Source: Nymphaea colorata (taxonomy: Eukaryota; Streptophyta; Magnoliopsida; Nymphaeales; Nymphaeaceae). Taken from it: a stretch of 64,000 nucleotides of DNA. Within the stretch, counting starts at the first letter, position 1; every line of letters starts with the position of its first letter. Shown piece after piece: positions 60,780-64,000 of this stretch. Position numbers and translations under genes: made by a program. The stretch lies in contig NC_045139.1 in NCBI RefSeq assembly GCF_008831285.2, forward strand, positions 9,695,204 through 9,759,203, read 5' to 3'. A model generated the notes under the pieces. That model worked only from the letters and a program-made list of their open reading frames with translations, did no database searches and was not told the DNA's origin.

Positions 60780-63700
60780 AAAATCATGGCTATTTAATAT
60801 ATATACACGTACACACACATACATTTATTTGTCAAAATTAACAGTTAATTTGAGCTATCCGATCTTTAGAACATATACTACCTTGTTTCTTCATTTTGTT
60901 AATATTTTTTTAACATATTCTCTCTCTCTCTCCGACCTTTTCCCTCTTCAGTATTTTCTCAAGTCCCTCCCTCCTTCCTCATCCAACACCGGCAGCCACT
61001 GGCGCTATCCCTCATGCCGGCGAGCCCGCCGAGCCTCCGTGGAGATGACACTATTAGACATTTCCTTAGAAATAGAATTCAAGAAACAAGGTAACACCAT
61101 ATTGTTATTACAACAGACTCATACGCCATAGTCAAACTAATCTTTCTCCAACGAAACTCAATCTATTTTCTGCTGAAAGAGCTCTCCTCGAAGTTTCATA
61201 ATTATCACCAGTAAGGAGCTAAGATACACGGACATTGCCAGGATTGTCGGAATTGGTGAATAAAGAAAGAGTTCGATGTCACCAAATTTTGATCACGTTA
61301 GAATCACTTCGCCATTATTCTTCTCACCTCCAATGCTCCTTTCTTCACCCATAGTGTAAATTTTCGGATACAAGAGGAAAAGTGTACACGGTAGAGAGGG
61401 AAAGCACTTGAGCTAATAATGGCTGACAACTTTCCATTAAACTGGAATGGAAAGTACATACACCAACTGCATATGCATGACATGCTTTTTACAAAATTAG
61501 AACACTTCATAAAATTACAATAATCATTTTCAAGGTTGTTCAAGATCACATCGTTACATGCGTAGACTTCCTTCGTTGAAGAGGCTTCCTTACTTACAAC
61601 CGAATTCTCCAAGATAGGCAACAAGATCTCCTCCAAGTTAGGAAATGAGAGATCTCCTTCAAGTTAGAAAATGAGATAATGAGCTACAAGCAATCTCATC
61701 GTGATTTAAATCATCACCAATTGTCTTCAACAATTATACGTGAGCATAGATTTTTACGCCCTTCCATCGGGGGAGGGGAGGGAAGAAGGAGAAGAGGTAG
61801 GTAGCGGGGCCTGTGGTAGGATGGAATTTAACATGAGCAGGAGATGGAGCAAGAATAGATAATAGATATACTGGTGACTAAAAGCACCCGTGTCGATTTT
61901 AAGTAACACATCCTCCCTTTCTGTTGCCCTAAAATCGGAATCACTCTCACTATACATCTCAATTATGACAAATGGCATGATCCTTTTTCAATAGGCCAAT
62001 TAGAAAAAGGCAAAAGGAAGGTTCTAATTATAGGCTAATTATACCTTCATTGGTGGCATGGCTACCACCAGTACTACACTGCCTAGCAAAGGTGAGTTTT
62101 AGATTACATTATGTTAATTTTTTTTTTTGTGTATAATGCAACTATGTCTATTGAGTGCATATCTAAAATTTCACATTAACAAAAACATTATATACTAAGT
62201 GTGAGTGTTGGTGAGTGGAAAATCTCACCCCAAGTGCCTCGGGGATGTGTTTGCACTGCACATCAATAAATATGTCTTTGCACTCCAGTTCATAGCACAA
62301 GAAGTGTGTGATGCCCATGCCACTCGAACTAGTAACCAACCACAAACTGGCCACTCATTCACACAATGATGCCACTTACCCTAGGGGCTAAGTTTTAGGA
62401 AAATTTTACCTTAGTGAGCGGAGTACATGTGGTGACCTCAACAGGCTTAAAAAACATGACATAAGTTTGGAGGCCAAAATCCTTTGATGCGCTAGATAGA
62501 TGAGGCGTTTATCTGTGTCAATTTAAATGTAGAAATATCTGTTGTTTGCCTAATTTGCTATTTCTGCTAAGCAATATGAGGATTTAGATTCTCCAGAGGA
62601 TTGGTGCAACAACATAGAGTAGGGATTGGTAGGCGGTCAATCTTTATTTTTTAAAATGTTAGGAGTGTCGACCTCCTATGCTCTAAAAGGAGTGTTACTG
62701 ATATGCAAATAGAAGCACAGCAACGGTGACATCTTGAGGCACCAAAAATAGGCCATGTACCTTAAAGAGACAATAGGTTGGATGTGAGCTTTGCCTTTTT
62801 GCTAAGGCGTGGGTCTCCTCTACTCACCCAAAAATATGAGGATCTAGGAAAATTAACATTTTGGTCCAGCCATGGCCCTTGATTTTTTGGGACGCAAGCA
62901 ACCTTGACTTGACATTTTACATCTTCCACAACGCGATGAGCAAGGTAGCTAAATTAATCTTTAATTTAATTATACAATAGTTACTGTTAATAATTGTTCT
63001 TCAACATATCAAAAGGTTTTTCCTTTTGACAAGTCACTGAACAATCGAGACCATTGATAGTATCTCCACATGCAAAAAGTTTACACTGTCAGCTGCAAGG
63101 TGATTCAAGAATTTGATCAGCTCAACCAGCACATACGTGAAAGTTCATATGAACTTTAATCAACCCAGGTTCATCAGTCTCTTAGAAGGTAATCTCTAAA
63201 CCATTGTATATTTAGCTACCAAACTTCTGTACTAGTGGAGAATCTCACCTTTTTCTTTTCTGAATCATGTTGTTTTATAGCTCTAAACCAAACCTTGTAT
63301 CCAATTGAAATAGTGTCATCTTTATGACTTATATAATCTCATTTACAGTATGCTTTATTCTTACTTGGCATTGAACAAGGGGTTTGCCATTCCAGATTCG
63401 GCTACCATTGTCTTGCACAGCGTAAGCTATGATAAACAAAAAGCTCAAAGGCCTCCACACGATCAGATGAAAGTTCTGTGCTTTCCAAGTTTGATGATCA
63501 TAAAGCAGGTTCCAAAGAGTACGTATATGCCTTTGAAGTAGTTGAGACGTCCAGCACATCCAGCGTAAATTCTCGAAAGCAGTTTGCAGATGCCATTGTT
63601 GTTGCCAGATCTTCAATAATAATCAGCTTGGTCCTCTTAATATATCAGAATGAAGAAGAGGCAGACAAGTAACAAATTTCTTATGCATCTATGGCTCTCG

Positions 63701-64000
63701 AAGGAGTATGTGTCTTTAGGCTCTAATTTCTTTTGGATACATTAGTTCAAATGGCAAATTTAGTGAAAGGACTGAAGGTTGTTGCCCCTGTTACTAAATT
63801 TCCCTGCATCTGCAACCAAACTTTTTGAGTAAGTTTTAACCACATTGATCTCTGTTCCGGTTTTCTATGAATTTTGCACATAAATTTGTGATAGATTGCT
63901 CACATGATTATTTCTTGTATGTATATCTTGTGTGTGTTTGAAACATGATAACTTAGGCACGGAGACAAATAAAATGTTTTGAGTTCACTTGCACCGGAAT
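60780..64000. other. Right end of window, no gene supported
   Basis: AT-rich sequence. A CT-rich run lies near 60920. Frames at 61304-61636, 61754-61978, 62163-62354 and 63329-63672 carry no domain that I recognise. The last, around 63350-63672, has slightly protein-like character on the plus strand (FDDHKAGSKEYVYAFEVVET) but no splice signals that I trust. Confidence 0.45.

Noticed and set aside
60509-60841. 110-residue frame with internal repeats
   Set aside because: Its repeats simply mirror the tandem duplication of a MITE-like sequence; no domain is visible.
63329-63672. Possible exon near the right edge
   Set aside because: Three overlapping short frames on both strands, no reliable splice signals and no motif; left as intergenic.

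Overview
This window is nuclear DNA of a flowering plant. It has intronless RING-H2 genes, Ty1-copia elements with initiator-Met-tRNA primer sites, plant-type LINE fragments, MITEs, and long (TA)n and (TC)n microsatellites. The sequence alone does not let me name the species. Most of it is repeat-rich and AT-rich. The only convincing host genes are six copies (five intact, one broken) of a RING-H2 E3 ubiquitin-ligase-like family, all on the minus strand: R1 4504-5133, R2 12080-12739, R3 (pseudogene) 31429-32213, R4 34161-34979, R5 54745-55398 and R6 58231-58899. They share a roughly 155-residue N-terminal domain that I do not recognise, with an invariant QCC[YFW]E motif, then a C-terminal C3H2C3 RING. 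Each copy sits in a cassette with a recognisable 3' flank and a core promoter carrying a conserved block, CCCAATGTCCTCACCCC on the coding strand. At least five more places keep cassette flanks but have no coding sequence (6720-6964, 13680-14620, 14980-18359, 35170-35700 and 59440-60130).

Layout. Positions 1-7693 and roughly 18360-36470 are two copies of one large segmental duplication about 28 kb apart. The shared parts are the LINE, a 340-350 bp insertion, copia element A, a hAT-like MITE, the R1/R3 cassette, the R4 cassette and its outer flank. Between them lie two long LTR-like stretches (7694-10680 and 15069-17711), the R2 cassette and a coding-less cassette. In the second copy a LINE is broken by copia element A (20467-28914, duplicated target ACTCC). 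The 3' LTR of A is itself broken by element B (22864-28603, duplicated target AAGAT). Element B is non-autonomous and carries what looks like an antisense host gene start. The first copy keeps an uninterrupted version of the A LTR, so B arrived after the duplication. Two hAT-like MITEs also entered copy 2 afterwards, one of them in the start of R3, while copy 1 lost R4.

From 37562 to 43201 there is a nearly complete young copia element D with 259/263 bp LTRs and a TTCAA target duplication. Its gag and pol are readable. It has an in-frame stop between gag and protease, a Gly-to-Arg change in the protease active site and a frameshift near the end of RNase H. Positions 43.2-53 kb hold MITEs, a LINE remnant and two adjacent large inverted repeats (46839-47957 and 48040-48546) that could fold into long hairpin RNAs; the second duplicates a small exon-like piece. 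Positions 53-60 kb hold the R5 and R6 cassettes. Positions 60-64 kb hold tandem repeats and otherwise no gene that I can support.

The RING proteins probably act as soluble ubiquitin ligases whose N-terminal domain selects a target. That role is inferred from the RING alone. The rest of the window is a record of how transposons, unequal exchange and deletion have expanded and eroded this family.
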